A DNA stretch of 64,000 bases from Cytophagaceae bacterium. GTDB lineage: Bacteria; Bacteroidota; Bacteroidia; Cytophagales; JAIYAX01. The position numbers were made by a program, and so were the translations under genes. The notes under the pieces are model-generated. The model did no database searches. It saw only the letters and a program-made list of their open reading frames with translations, and was not told the DNA's origin. The stretch lies in contig JAIYAX010000025.1 in NCBI GenBank assembly GCA_027488815.1, forward strand, positions 1 through 64,000, in the 5' to 3' direction. Position 1 is the first letter of the stretch. Each line of letters begins with the position of its first letter. Below, piece by piece: positions 34,294 through 44,600 of this stretch.

Positions 34294-35181
34294 TTACCAG
34301 GTAGGTAGGACTAAGTTCAATGAGTTGCCATTCACGCCAGTATAAGTGACAGAAGCATCACAGTTGCCATTACCAAAATTGATGGAGCGTGTACCTCCGT
34401 CGGTGGTGATGGTTTTAGTACCGCTCACAGGATAACGGAAACGCTGACCCACCGGTGCACCTACCCAGCAACCTAGTTTGATCCTGATGTTGCTCAGGGT
34501 AGTGCTGAAATTGCTGCCTCCTCTTGAAACCCCGTTGGTATTTCCATTGATGATGTATTCGTCGTCAGCAAGAGCAGCCTGAACGGATGGTGAAGTAGGC
34601 CATGAAGTTTCTGAACCTTTGTCCCAAACACGGGTACGTGTTGAACTGAACGTAATCGCTGAGTTGTTCGAGAAGGTTAGTTTACCGTTTTGAACTATTA
34701 CCTCAAAAGTGATTTTGCCATTGGTTATCTTGCCTTTGTTGGTCACGGTTTTCGTGCCTTCAACCTTTACAAAGTCACTTGAACCTAGAGGTTTCACTTC
34801 GTAGTTGCTTAAGGTCGTCGTAATCACCGTCGCAGAGTCTCTGTACTTACCTGTGTATGAAATCGTGATGATTCCTTTGCGTGTTCTGCCATCAGTGCAT
34901 AGAGTACCCGTAGTTCCAAAGTCAATGGTTATCACTTTGGTATTGGTATTTATCGTGACTGTGCCACAACCGAGGGTGTTTTCGGTCCTCATCTGACCGC
35001 CTTTTTCTTCCATAGCGTCTTCGGTCACTGAAAGCAGGTCATCATATTCTGCCTGAGCCTGGCTTTCATTGTTGATTGATTCAACTTCCAATTCCGGTTT
35101 GACCTTGTCATCATCTCGGTTACAAGAAGCCAGAACCAGAAGGCTTACAGCAAAAAGTACTTTGATAAGATTTGTTTTCAT
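34294..35181 (-). CDS. Lipoprotein of unknown function
   Basis: A 295-aa exported lipoprotein. The signal peptide ends in the lipobox LLVLAS|C at about residue 20, followed by an acidic linker (NRDDDKVKPELEVES), which fits a surface-directed lipoprotein. The mature part is rich in Thr, Ser, Gly and short beta strands (TVTINTNTKVITIDFGTTGTLC, GIITISYTGKYRD, SINFGNGNCDASVTYTG), suggesting a beta-sandwich. No family is recognised. It diverges from the giant T9SS cargo gene across 150 nt and has its own terminator, so it is monocistronic. Confidence 0.75.
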   Translation of the reverse strand: MKTNLIKVLFAVSLLVLASCNRDDDKVKPELEVESINNESQAQAEYDDLLSVTEDAMEEKGGQMRTENTLGCGTVTINTNTKVITIDFGTTGTLCTDGRTRKGIITISYTGKYRDSATVITTTLSNYEVKPLGSSDFVKVEGTKTVTNKGKITNGKITFEVIVQNGKLTFSNNSAITFSSTRTRVWDKGSETSWPTSPSVQAALADDEYIINGNTNGVSRGGSNFSTTLSNIRIKLGCWVGAPVGQRFRYPVSGTKTITTDGGTRSINFGNGNCDASVTYTGVNGNSLNLVLPTW

Positions 35182-35260
35182 GATTTTTTGGGGGTTAAAA
35201 ACATGTATTGGATACGCAAGACTAATTAAGGTTTAAAAGGGATATGCAAACAAATAAAAT

Positions 35261-35290
35261 TTTGAAAAAAAACTTGGATGCCATACATTG
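35261..35290 (+). promoter_or_regulatory. Candidate promoter for the 2080-aa cargo gene
   Basis: TTTG at 35261-35264, 19 nt, then TACATTG at 35284-35290. The -33 and spacing are ideal; the -7 lacks one T of the TAnnTTTG consensus. It is 41 nt upstream of the ATG. Confidence 0.45.
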
Positions 35291-35331
35291 CACTGCTAAA
35301 CATTGTCCAACACTTTAAACTGTTCAGTTAA

Positions 35332-38300
35332 ATGAAACAACTGCTACTCTCCAAGCTATTGCTTGTTTTTCTATTTTTTGCACTTCCAGCCAAGTCACAA
35401 TATTGTACCACAAGCCTTTATTCCACAGGATGTAGTGCCGATGACAGGATAGATTTGTTTACTTTCAACACCATTAACAATCCCACAAGCAACTGTCCTC
35501 CAGGTGGATACTCTGATTTTACAAACCTAAGTACAAATGTATCCATTGGTCAGTCTTACACTGTCACAGTTGGTGCAGGTCCGTTTGGCAGCCAGCAGTT
35601 CGCTGTTTGGATTGACCTTAACAATAACCAGATTTTTGAAGCCTCTGAGTTTCTGTGGAATACCACCACCAGTGTTGGTTCCTTCGCATCTGCCACAGGT
35701 ACTATCACTATTCCGCTGACTGCCACTCCAGGCCCAAAAAGACTGCGTGTAAGGGGTAATTTTTCAACAGCCATCGTAGCAGGAAATGCATGCTTTCAAT
35801 ATACTTGGGGTGAAACGGAAGACTACACTGTTGTCATCAATAGCCTTTCTCCATACGATATTGGTCTTACTTCATTGGTTTCTCCTACTACTTTTTGTGG
35901 AGGCCTAGAAAACGTATCTGTAAGGATCAACAATTTTGGAACTGTTCAGATCACAAGTGCTACGGTAAACTGGAGCATGAATGGGATTCCTCAGGCACCT
36001 GCGGTATTTTCTGGTACGCTTGACACCGCTGGAGGAACAGGATCGAATAATGCAGTTGTTTCTTTGGGCCAGTTTAACTTTTTGCCAAATACAAACTATA
36101 ACCTTGTTGCATGGACTAGTAATCCCAATGGCTTTGCTGATACCATTTTCATTAATGATACCATCAGCAGAAGCCTTAGGTCTTCCCTGGCTGGAACGCT
36201 TACCATAGGTACAGGAGCAGGATTTGATTTCCCAAGTCTGGCTGCCGCAGCCTCAACATTGAGTCAATTTGGTGTTTGTGCGCCTGTAACCCTAAATATG
36301 GACTCAGCCTCAGGCCCGTATACAGGCCAGGTTAGTTTTGCCAATATTCTTGGAACTAACCCGACAAACACCATTATAATTAACGGAAATGGTTCGATCA
36401 TTTCATCCGGCACCACTACTGCCAATCGAGCGATTATCGGCCTGAACAATGCAGATTACATCACCTTCAATCGACTTAACATCGTAGGGACTGATATCAA
36501 TGGTGGCTTTGGTTTTCATTTAACAGGAGGTTCCGATTTTGTTACAATTCAGAATTGCGATATCAATTTGTCAGCCATTACGAGCACCAACTCAGTTACC
36601 TCTGGAGGGGTAGTTTCATCAGCCTCTGTTACAAGTTCGATAGATGACGGAAATAATGCCAATTACCTTACCATCCAAAACAATACTATTCGGGGAAGTG
36701 CTTCAGGAGGTCCTTACTATGGCATATACCTAAATGGTTCCGGCACCAATGGCTCGGCTGCAACCAATTGTCAGGTAATAAATAACACAATCAGGGATTT
36801 CTTTGCTCAGGGTGTTGTGTTGGACAAGACCGATAGTGCAAAGGTGATTGGAAATAATATCTCAAAGCCTCTGAATAACCAGTCTACCTTTACCGCTACT
36901 TTTTATGGTGTTTGGGTATTTGGTAATACTTCTGCAGGTATACAGATCGAGCGCAATGCCATTCACAATCCATTTGGAGGGTTTAGCGGCTCAACCTCTT
37001 TTGCTGCTGGAATCTTTATAAATGTAGATGCGCCGTTTGCTGCTCCTACCAGAGTAGTAAATAATGTGATTTATAACATGAATGGCATTGGCACGACCTA
37101 TGGCATTCAAAATACCGGAGGTGACAATTGTCAGATGTATTTTAATACGATCAATTTGAACGTGGTTCCTTCCACAGGGCTTACAAGAGGGTTTTTCCAA
37201 ACCACTCTTGCAACCGGAATTGACTTTAGAAATAACATAGTTAATGTAACCAGAGGAGGTTCAGGAGTTGCACACTGCTTGTACTTTAATACAACAACCT
37301 CAACAATTACAAGCAACCGAAATTTGCTTTATACTGCCAATGGGGCAAGTGTTGGATTCTATTCAACCTCACAAGCCACTCTAGCCAATTGGCAGACAGT
37401 GAATTCTTCTGCTTATGACCAAAACTCTGTATTTACTGACCCTTCCTTCATCAGTTCAACAGGACCATTATTAATTCCGAATGCTGGAGCTGCTAATAAC
37501 ATAGCTGCCCCAATCGCAGGTATTTCAACAGATTATCTGGGTCTAAGCAGGGATCCTGTTAACCCTGATCCGGGAGCATTCGAGTTTACTCCAGCGGCAA
37601 ATGATGCAGGAGCAATTGAAATATTACCCGTTTCATTTTGCCCTGGTCTGACCAACCTTTCGGTAAGAATTAGAAACTACGGTACTGCAGCATTGACCTC
37701 TGTTCAGGTGAACTTGTTAGTCAACGGTACGAATGCCGGATCAGCATTTTTTGTTGGGAATTTACCAACAGGCTCTGATACTCTTATTCCAGTTGGAAGT
37801 TTCAATTTTGTAACCGGCACAGTATATAATCTGGTGGCATTTACAGCTTTGCCAAATGGAAGCCCTGATCCAACAACTATCAATGATACCACTACCAGAA
37901 ATGGCTTAACTACTGCTCTTTCCGGAGTGATCACAGTCGGTGGCACAGGAGCAAATTATCCTACACTTGGGGCCTTTGCATCAGCCATTACTTCTGCCGG
38001 GGTTTGTGGTCCGATTGATGTCAATATCACAGGCAACACACTTGAAACAAGTTCAGTGGTATTCCCAACCATTCTCTCCGGTTTCCCAATCGTCATCAGA
38101 CCTGTAGGTGGTGCTTATACGATCTCAGGTAATGTGGCTGGAGGATTGTTGAGATTTAACGGAACGGATAGTGTAACCATCGATGGAAATAGTGGTGGAG
38201 TAAGATCCCTTACCATTCAGAATACCAGTACAGCATTAAACTCAGCAGCAATCTTTATTGCTTCTCCTTCTCCTTTAAATGGTTGTGTCAATTTCAAAGT

Positions 38301-41300
38301 AATGAACACAAATATTGAGGCGGGATCAAATACGGTTACATCCACCTTTGGAATTATTGCAGCAGGTACAAGTATCGGAACTTTTGTAAGCGGTAGTAAT
38401 CACGATTTCCTTAAGATTGAAAATAACCGTTTTAGAAATGCATACTATGGTATTTACGTAAGAGCCTTAACAGCTGATTTTTATGATAGCTTGCTTATCA
38501 GCCGAAATGTGATTGGGGATAGCCTAGCTTCTTCTTCAGTTTTATTCAGAGGTATAGATGTACAGAATGCGCCTGGAGCTCGAATCGTAGATAATGTAAT
38601 CACCAATATGGAGCTGACTAACTTCTCCAGTTTAGCAGCAATTGAAGTGGGAGGTTCACAGCCTGGAATTAGAATTGAAAGAAACAAAATCAATGGGTTG
38701 AGGCAAACGAACACAGGAGGTGCAGGTGCATATGGAATAAATCTGATTGGAGGTAATGATCATGTTATTGTAAATAATATGGTTACAAATGTGTCCACGG
38801 TGAATTCCTTTGGAACATCACTTTTCTCCAATGCTTTTGGTATCAGACTTACCTCTGGAACGGGACATAGAGTTTACTACAACTCTGTTAACATGACAGG
38901 AAATTATAGCAATACATCTTCTGGTGGTGCTGGAGCTGCCGCTTTTAGTGTAACCAGCACTTTAGTAAACAACATAGATGTTCGAAATAACATATTTGCT
39001 ATCAAAACGACTTCTACCAATAACACTGGTGCTGTCAATTTCATGGCAATGTGGTTTACGTCAGGCTATAACTTTGCAACCAATAACCTGAATAACAATG
39101 GTTATTTCATTCCGGCAGGATCAACACAGCATTTTGTAGGCAAAGTAGGAACAACAGCCAATAGCGGAAACTTCACAGACCTAAATGCCTGGAGAGCTAT
39201 ATCCCAAGTAGGCAATGCGACTAATGATGTCAATTCGCAACCTGCTAACAATGGTCTGGCTCCTTTTGCTAACGATGACTCATTGTTTATTCCGAATGGT
39301 ACCTTTACTCCTATTGAATCAGGAGGATCCACAGTGGCATTTTTAGGAACCCCTAATCTTGATGTTAACAATACACCAAGACCAGCTGGAACCGGAACTG
39401 CTCCTGATATCGGTGCTGCAGAGTTTAATGGTCAAGTAGGTGATTTTGTTGGTCCTGATATTGACACGGTATTCTTTAGCCCTGGCCCACAGGCACAGTG
39501 TATTGCTGCTGCAAGAATTGTCACAGCAGTAGTGCTTGATTTTACTGGTGTTGATACAGTTCAGATTGTTTACACAGTAAATTCTGGTGCACCATCAGTA
39601 GTTCCTATGACCTTTTCAGGCTTGAATACCTACCAGGGAATAATTCCTGCTCAGGGCAGTGGTAAAGTGAGTTTCAGAGTAAGGGCAGTTGACAGTTCAC
39701 CAGGTGCCAACTTTAGCCTCAGCAACTCATTCACCTTTCAAGATGAGATTATTGGAGATGGCTTAAGCGCAAGTACCACTACGCCAACCATCAATGTTGG
39801 AGATAGCGCAAGACTTTCGGTCTTCTCCCCATTACTCGGACAATTGAAAATAACTGAGTTTATATTGTTTAGAGGAGGAACAGGTACACAAAGTACATTC
39901 CCAAGCTATGTGCCGACAACTGCTCAAGATTTTGTGGAAATCACTAACCTGAGCACAGGGCCCGTGAATATCGGTGGGTTTCAGTTTAACGTTTATGGAA
40001 CCGGAGTTAGACCAACCTATACCTTCCCTGTGGGAACAACGGTACCTGCCTCAGGCGTATTATTGCTTCATGTTGGAACGGGTGCAGATGATCCTGCTAA
40101 TAATTACTACAACTCTGGTGGGCCAACAGATGGAATGTTTTCAGGTTCGGCAAATGGTTTTGTTCTACGCTCCTCAGCCGGAGGTGTGATTGATGCGGTA
40201 GCGGTTAATGCCTATACTTTTGTACCTGCAGATGGGGTTTCAAGCAGCGATTGGACAGGTACGGGAGTAAATAGTCCTAGTGGTGTAGCTGGAGCTTCAC
40301 TTACCGGTGCAGATCAAAACAGCAATGCCAACTGGGTTCCTGCAACAACTGCCACATCATCTCTTCCCATACTGAACCCAGGCTTAGTTACTTCTAATCC
40401 ATTGTCTGTGACATGGTTCTATAATGGGGTATCAATAGGCACTACAGCAAGTCTGACTACAAATCCGATTTTGACTCCTGGCTTGAATACATTTATCGTG
40501 GTGATATCCGACAGTGTATGTACAGCTTCAGATACAGTCCTTATCAATGTGATTTTCCCAACCATACCGGTGATAAATTTTGTGGCCTCTACTACGGTTA
40601 CGACAACAGGACAAACAGTTAACTTCACTGACTCCTCTACAAATTTACCGAGCAGTTGGACCTGGGTATTTTCGCCTTCAAATGTGACTTATGTGAACAG
40701 CACCACTGCAAATTCAAAGAATCCACAGGTGCAGTTTAACCTGCCGGGAGTTTACACAGTGACGCTAACGGCTGCAAACTCTGCAGGCTCTGCCTCATTG
40801 ACCAAGACCAACTATGTGACCGTGACCATCAGCTACTGTAGTATTGGGGCGAGCTCTCCAATTGACACAGACATTGGAAATGTAACATTGAGTAATTTGA
40901 ATAATGGAACAGGAACACCAACATTGAATAATCCGGGGGCAACAGGTACATACACAGATTTCACGGCTCTCCCACCGGCTGTTTTGATACGTGATTCGAC
41001 ATATACCATGTCGATGACACAAATTACAAGCGGAGGTACTTTCTATGATGCACATTGCAATGTGTTTATTGACTACAATGGAAACGGATTGTTTACAGAT
41101 GCGGGTGAGCGTGTGTTAAACGGGCCCACTACACAAACTGCCCCTACCGTATCTGGGCCGATTACCATTCCAGCCACTGCTACCCTGGGGCTTACAAGAA
41201 TGAGGGTATTACTGGATGAATCAGGTAGTGCAACTTCTTCACCTTGTACCGGATTTGTTTATGGTGAAGTGGAAGACTACACAGTGAACATCGCCCTTAC

Positions 41301-41574
41301 TTCAGGTATAGATCAGCAGACAGTTTCCAACCAACTGATGGTTTATCCTAATCCTTCAAGCAAAGAGGTTTATGTTACCCTTCCATTTGAAATTCCGAAT
41401 GATATGGGAATCCAACTCACAGATTTGACAGGTAAGTCAGTCAGGTTAAGTTCAGCCGTGAAGGCCGAGGCGAATGTTCTGTTACTTCCGGTTGACCAAC
41501 TAGCCGATGGCATGTATCTGCTGCAGATCAACCTCAAAGGCAGAGTTTACACAGCCAAGATTGTTAAGCGTTAA
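35332..41574 (+). CDS. Giant T9SS-exported multidomain surface protein (GEVED, beta-helix, LTD, PKD)
   Basis: A 2080-aa secreted protein with a signal peptide of about 22 residues. Order seen: GEVED domain (25-170, ending WGETEDYTVVI); CARDB-like domain (175-290); right-handed parallel beta-helix (315-730, many NNTI/NNII turns); second CARDB-like domain (760-870); second beta-helix (890-1320); a beta domain (1375-1470); lamin-tail domain (1500-1660); Ig-like domain (1686-1741); PKD (1743-1826); second GEVED (1833-1986, ending YGEVEDYTVNI); T9SS type A sorting domain (2003-2080, VYPNPSSKEVYV). This suits a surface adhesin or matrix protein; no enzyme active site is seen. A strong terminator follows, so the paralogue downstream is probably separately transcribed. 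Confidence 0.9.
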   Translation: MKQLLLSKLLLVFLFFALPAKSQYCTTSLYSTGCSADDRIDLFTFNTINNPTSNCPPGGYSDFTNLSTNVSIGQSYTVTVGAGPFGSQQFAVWIDLNNNQIFEASEFLWNTTTSVGSFASATGTITIPLTATPGPKRLRVRGNFSTAIVAGNACFQYTWGETEDYTVVINSLSPYDIGLTSLVSPTTFCGGLENVSVRINNFGTVQITSATVNWSMNGIPQAPAVFSGTLDTAGGTGSNNAVVSLGQFNFLPNTNYNLVAWTSNPNGFADTIFINDTISRSLRSSLAGTLTIGTGAGFDFPSLAAAASTLSQFGVCAPVTLNMDSASGPYTGQVSFANILGTNPTNTIIINGNGSIISSGTTTANRAIIGLNNADYITFNRLNIVGTDINGGFGFHLTGGSDFVTIQNCDINLSAITSTNSVTSGGVVSSASVTSSIDDGNNANYLTIQNNTIRGSASGGPYYGIYLNGSGTNGSAATNCQVINNTIRDFFAQGVVLDKTDSAKVIGNNISKPLNNQSTFTATFYGVWVFGNTSAGIQIERNAIHNPFGGFSGSTSFAAGIFINVDAPFAAPTRVVNNVIYNMNGIGTTYGIQNTGGDNCQMYFNTINLNVVPSTGLTRGFFQTTLATGIDFRNNIVNVTRGGSGVAHCLYFNTTTSTITSNRNLLYTANGASVGFYSTSQATLANWQTVNSSAYDQNSVFTDPSFISSTGPLLIPNAGAANNIAAPIAGISTDYLGLSRDPVNPDPGAFEFTPAANDAGAIEILPVSFCPGLTNLSVRIRNYGTAALTSVQVNLLVNGTNAGSAFFVGNLPTGSDTLIPVGSFNFVTGTVYNLVAFTALPNGSPDPTTINDTTTRNGLTTALSGVITVGGTGANYPTLGAFASAITSAGVCGPIDVNITGNTLETSSVVFPTILSGFPIVIRPVGGAYTISGNVAGGLLRFNGTDSVTIDGNSGGVRSLTIQNTSTALNSAAIFIASPSPLNGCVNFKVMNTNIEAGSNTVTSTFGIIAAGTSIGTFVSGSNHDFLKIENNRFRNAYYGIYVRALTADFYDSLLISRNVIGDSLASSSVLFRGIDVQNAPGARIVDNVITNMELTNFSSLAAIEVGGSQPGIRIERNKINGLRQTNTGGAGAYGINLIGGNDHVIVNNMVTNVSTVNSFGTSLFSNAFGIRLTSGTGHRVYYNSVNMTGNYSNTSSGGAGAAAFSVTSTLVNNIDVRNNIFAIKTTSTNNTGAVNFMAMWFTSGYNFATNNLNNNGYFIPAGSTQHFVGKVGTTANSGNFTDLNAWRAISQVGNATNDVNSQPANNGLAPFANDDSLFIPNGTFTPIESGGSTVAFLGTPNLDVNNTPRPAGTGTAPDIGAAEFNGQVGDFVGPDIDTVFFSPGPQAQCIAAARIVTAVVLDFTGVDTVQIVYTVNSGAPSVVPMTFSGLNTYQGIIPAQGSGKVSFRVRAVDSSPGANFSLSNSFTFQDEIIGDGLSASTTTPTINVGDSARLSVFSPLLGQLKITEFILFRGGTGTQSTFPSYVPTTAQDFVEITNLSTGPVNIGGFQFNVYGTGVRPTYTFPVGTTVPASGVLLLHVGTGADDPANNYYNSGGPTDGMFSGSANGFVLRSSAGGVIDAVAVNAYTFVPADGVSSSDWTGTGVNSPSGVAGASLTGADQNSNANWVPATTATSSLPILNPGLVTSNPLSVTWFYNGVSIGTTASLTTNPILTPGLNTFIVVISDSVCTASDTVLINVIFPTIPVINFVASTTVTTTGQTVNFTDSSTNLPSSWTWVFSPSNVTYVNSTTANSKNPQVQFNLPGVYTVTLTAANSAGSASLTKTNYVTVTISYCSIGASSPIDTDIGNVTLSNLNNGTGTPTLNNPGATGTYTDFTALPPAVLIRDSTYTMSMTQITSGGTFYDAHCNVFIDYNGNGLFTDAGERVLNGPTTQTAPTVSGPITIPATATLGLTRMRVLLDESGSATSSPCTGFVYGEVEDYTVNIALTSGIDQQTVSNQLMVYPNPSSKEVYVTLPFEIPNDMGIQLTDLTGKSVRLSSAVKAEANVLLLPVDQLADGMYLLQINLKGRVYTAKIVKR

Positions 41575-41584
41575 GACCTAAGAT

Positions 41585-41617
41585 GCGGGACAGCCAGATT
41601 GCTGTCCCGCTTTTTTT
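41585..41617 (+). terminator. Strong intrinsic terminator
   Basis: A perfect 10-bp stem GCGGGACAGC/GCTGTCCCGC with a 6-nt loop, followed by seven T. It lies 10 nt after the stop of the 2080-aa gene. Confidence 0.95.
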
Positions 41618-41658
41618 AACATACTGCCAATCATTTCTCAAACCAACTGTCAGTTCTC

Positions 41659-44600
41659 ATGAAAAAGACACTAAGCGTATTGGTCCTTCTGGTCTTGGGA
41701 TTAGTTGGACTAAAAGCACAAACGCCCCAATTTAGTAATGGAGGTCTGGGTACTTTCACATCCAGTAATGCATTCCCACTAAGTTCAACCACTTCAACGA
41801 GAGTTCAGTGGCTGCACCGACCAGCAGACTTTGGGGCACAAATTACTCCCGGTCTGATCACCAAAATCTACCTGGGCAGTCTTTCGACTGTGTCATCAAC
41901 CACTTTTACTAACTTAACCGTAAGTATTGGAGAGACCAGTATCGATACAGTCACCCCAACTTTTATTACCGGCCTCACACAGGCGTATCAGGCTCCAAGT
42001 ACGGTTTTTAACAATATTACCTCCGGAGGCTGGATAGAGATTACATTGCAAACCCCCATTTTTTACAGTGGAATTCAAAATCTGTTTGTTGATGTTTCTC
42101 AGAGCGGATACACCTCAGGTATCAGTATGGCTCAAAATAGCTCAACAGGACCAAGAAGAATTTGGGGAAATAACGCAGCAGCTACTGGGGCTGGAACCGG
42201 TTTGGTGCGATTTGGATTCGATCTCTTACCCAATCAGGCACAACATGATGCCGGTATTTCTTCCATTTTACAGCCACTCAACTTTTGTCCGAATACCTTC
42301 AACAATGTAAATGTCAGATTAAGGAATTACGGAAAGACCCCGCTTACTTCAGTTAACATTAACTGGACATTGAATGGTTTGGCACAAAATCCTTTCTTTT
42401 TCACCGGCTATCTGGACACCCTGCTTGGTTCCGGGCCTAAAGACACCGTTCTGACATTAGGGAATATTTTATTTACAGGAACAAACCCTTACACCATTTC
42501 AGCCTGGACCACTCTGCCTAATGGCTTCGCTGATACCGTATTTTTCAACGATACAGCCTACAGAGTAGTAGCACCAGCCCTGGCAGGTACAATCACGGTA
42601 GGCACTGGGGCAGGGTTTAATTACGCCAGCCTAGCAGACATGGCTGCAGCGATGTCAGCAGGTGGAGTTTGTGGGCCTGTGTTAGTCAATATCGATAGTG
42701 CTTCAGGTCCTTATTTTGGGCAGGTTAATTTCAACAACATTGTAGGGGCAAATGCAACCAACACGGTGACGATCAATGGCAATGGGGCGGTGATTTCAGC
42801 AGCACCTACCACAACCAATAAGGCCGTCATCTCTTTGAGTAACGCTGACTACTTCACATTCGATCGATTGAGACTGGTTGGCACAGACATCAACAATGGT
42901 TTTGGCTTTCACTTGAGGAACGGCTCAGACTTCGTAACCATCCAAAACTGTGACATTAACCTGTCAGCCATAACATCTACCTCAACTCTTAATTCAGCGG
43001 GTATTGTTAGCAGTAGTTCTACCGCCGGAACAACAGATGATGGCAACAACGCCAATTTCCTCACTATTCAAAATAATACCATCCGGGGAGGTGCTTCTGG
43101 AGGGCCTTTTTATGGCATATATCTTAATGGGTCTGGGAGCAGTGGGGTCACAGCAACCAATTGTAAAATTTTGAATAATAACCTGGTTGATTTTTATGGC
43201 CAGGGCATTTTGCTAGACAAAACCGATAGCTGCCTGGTATTTGGTAATTCTATTTCAAAGCCAACAATTAATACTACAACTTCAACTACTTTCTATGGAG
43301 TTTATTGCTTTGGTGCAAATACAGCAGGCGTAAGAATTGAAAGAAACTCCATACATAGCCCATTCTCTGGTTATCCTTCAAGCACTTCAGTAGCTTATGG
43401 TATTTGGATTGGAAATGATGCGGTTGCTGCAGCACCAACCCTTGTAGCGAATAATGTTATCTATAATATCAATTCAACAGGAACTGTATATGGCTTGTAC
43501 AATGGCAGCGCAGACCATTGCCGGATGGTTTACAACACGGTAAATCTGAATGTATTACCTAGCTCTGGAATTACAAGAGGATTTTACCAGTTGACAACAG
43601 CAACAGGTATCAGCTTTTTAAATAATATCATCTCTGTGACTAGAGGAGGTTCAGGCGCAGCCCATTGTATATATCTGGGAACAACGACTTCAACAGTCAC
43701 TAGTAACAACAACCTGTATTTTACAGCAAATGGAGCAAGCGTAGGATTTTTTACCTCATCCTTTGCCACATTAGCCAATTGGCAGACAGCCAACAGCAAT
43801 GCTTATGATCAGAACAGTGTGTTTACGGATCCATCCTTTGTTGGTGCAGGGCCATTACTGATCCCGAATGCAGGTTTAGGAAACAATATAGCCATCCCTC
43901 AGTCAGATGTAAGCACTGATTTCCTTGGCAATCCACGAAATGCAACCAACCCTGACCCAGGGGCTTTTGAGTTTACACCTGCTCCAAATGATGCCGGAGC
44001 TATCGCTATCCATCCAGTTGCCTTCTGCCCCGGTAATACACCGTTGTTTGTGAGGGTTAGGAATTTTGGAACAGCCAATCTGACCTCAGTACAAGCAACT
44101 CTTGTGATCAATGGCTTAACAGCAGGATCCGGAACTTTCATTGGAAGTTTAGCTACCGGACAGGATACGTTGGTTTCAGTTGGAAGCTATAACTTCCTGA
44201 ACAACACCAACTATAACATCATAGCATACACTTCCCTTCCAAATGGTGTACCTGATATCACCAACTTGAATGATACTACAAGCAGGTTGAATGTGCAGGC
44301 GGCCCTTAGTGGCATTGTAACCATAGGAGGGGCAGGGGCAGATTTCGCTACGTTGGGTAGCCTTGGTTCCATCATCGCTTCTTCCAGCCTTTGTGGGCCA
44401 TTAGAGATACAAATCACCGGTAATACGGTTGAAACCACTGGGTTGATTTTGCCTACAATACCTGGAAATTTCCCGATTACGATAAAGCCGGTTGGCGGGG
44501 TCAGGACCATTTCAGGGTCAGTGGCCGGGGCACTTATACGCTTGAACGGCACAGATCAGGTGACCATAGATGGAAACATAGGTGGAGTTCGTAGCCTCAT

